DNA from: Cladopsammia gracilis | Taxonomy: Eukaryota > Cnidaria > Anthozoa > Scleractinia > Dendrophylliidae | Assembly: GCA_022457155.1 (NCBI GenBank) | Contig: JAJGOT010000511.1 | Span: forward strand, 434,001-498,000 | Reading direction: 5' to 3' | DNA length: 64,000 nucleotides | Shown here: piece by piece, positions 63,156 through 64,000 of the stretch | Position numbering within the stretch: position 1 is the stretch's first letter | Layout of the letters: the number at the start of each line of letters is the position of its first letter | Program-made: the position numbers and the translations under genes | The notes under the pieces: model-generated | What the model was told of the DNA's origin: nothing | What the model saw: only the letters and a program-made list of their open reading frames with translations | Databases searched by the model: none

Positions 63156-64000
63156 AACAAAAAATCTGAATCACAACTCCCGTCATCGATCATCCTTCCA
63201 TTTTCTTTTCTTCAGGCTTCTAGGTCAGGCTCATTGGTCAGCGGTTAGATTCCTTGTAGACTTCCGGTTAATCTTGAACGGAAGTGGTGGCCAACCGACC
63301 AAAAGAGGGGTTAGGACATGTTGGGAGTCTTTATGGTGCCAAATCCTTCCACTATTTATAATATAAATATATTTCAGGCTTGGGAAACTATTCCTGAAAT
63401 TTTCTTTAATTAAATAAAAATGACATACATATTTACACAGGGGTGGATCCAGAATTTTTCTTAGGAGGGGGTGCACCTCTAAGGAATGACGTAACTGAAG
63501 GGTGACGTGAACAAATTTTAAAAGCAAACAAGTTATATTAGAAAGATGCAGGTCATCTCTGCCGGGGGGTGGGGGGGTGCACACCCCCTGCACTCCACTC
63601 CCCTCCCCTAGATCCGCCCCTGTTACATACATTGTTCAATGATTAGCCAATTTCCCTAAATTTGCGACATTAACTGCAGTTTTGTTGGGACAAAATGACA
63701 TTGAAACTACTCTTAATCATCCCTGTACTTGGGGATGAGTGAAATGATTGACAGTTGCTTAGCCAATCAGATTCATGAATGATCTGTCAAGAACAGATGC
63801 CACTTTTTACGTTAACTTCTCTTTCATGCTGATGATTGGTGGAATACCCCTTTTGGTGGAATACCCCATGCTGATGATTGGTGGAATACCCCTGAGCCTT
63901 ATTCTAATAACAGGGTGGTTAATTTTTTCATCCGTATATGGGTGTATGAGGTTTAATTAAACATGTATTCCACTGAATCTCTCTGAGCCACCACTTACAT
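63156..64000. other. Spacer at right edge
   Basis: Contains the third CAGGGG MITE and, at 63,828-63,895, short tandem copies of GATGATTGGTGGAATACCCC. No gene is recognised. Confidence 0.5.
63438..63622. mobile_element. CAGGGGCGGATC MITE, copy 3 (inverted)
   Basis: Ends CAGGGGTGGATCC / GATCCGCCCCTG with TTACA on both sides as 5-bp TSD. The orientation is opposite to the copies at 41,215 and 53,503. Confidence 0.75.

Overview
The window reads as animal nuclear DNA, most likely from a cnidarian (coral or sea-anemone type). Coding sequence is sparse, there are two-exon genes with GT..AG introns, an immunity-related GTPase (IRG) gene family in tandem, and a very high load of DNA transposons, MITEs, a DIRS-type retrotransposon and one large Polinton/Maverick (endogenous adinto-like virus). 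The host assignment is inferred from element and gene types; no ribosomal or mitochondrial marker is present.

Layout. 1-1.84 kb: a TIR-bearing DNA element packed with TCGAAC repeats, then a retroelement 3' tail and a scrap of DIRS reverse transcriptase. 1,836-33,540: a Polinton bounded by palindromic terminal inverted repeats and a 5-bp target duplication (GCGTC), inserted into the reverse-transcriptase gene of a decayed DIRS element whose 3' half resumes at 33,541-35,559. Polinton genes seen: protein-primed type B DNA polymerase, retrovirus-type integrase, a block of small membrane proteins, FtsK/HerA-type packaging ATPase, double-jelly-roll major capsid protein, a coiled-coil membrane protein, a large structural-type protein, a penton-like minor capsid protein, a hydrophobic-hairpin protein, a zinc-ribbon (VLTF3-like) protein, a YqaJ-type exonuclease and two zinc-finger proteins. 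Almost every gene starts within a few bases of a TATATA motif.

Two later events enlarged the Polinton. A 5,374-bp satellite-rich, hAT-like transposon (22,408-27,781; 8-bp TSD TGACGCGC) split the large structural gene in frame. Then a 9,105-bp tandem duplication (5,371-14,475 repeated at 14,476-23,580) doubled the integrase-to-structural block, leaving a second polymerase 3' fragment. Without these the element would be about 17.2 kb, an ordinary Polinton size.

33.5-64 kb is host DNA on which three IRG-type GTPase genes and one IRG exon pseudogene lie on the minus strand, each with a P-loop exon and a GTPase/helical-domain exon separated by a phase-2 intron. Their introns and spacers are filled with nested MITEs (foldback, pogo-like with TA, TTAA-type, Harbinger-like with TTA, and a family with 5-bp TSDs). 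A second copy of the satellite-rich hAT-like element (45,710-51,342; TSD ATGGTCCG) interrupts ORF1 of another DIRS fragment. The order of events can be read from the nesting: DIRS, then Polinton, then hAT-like element, then tandem duplication.
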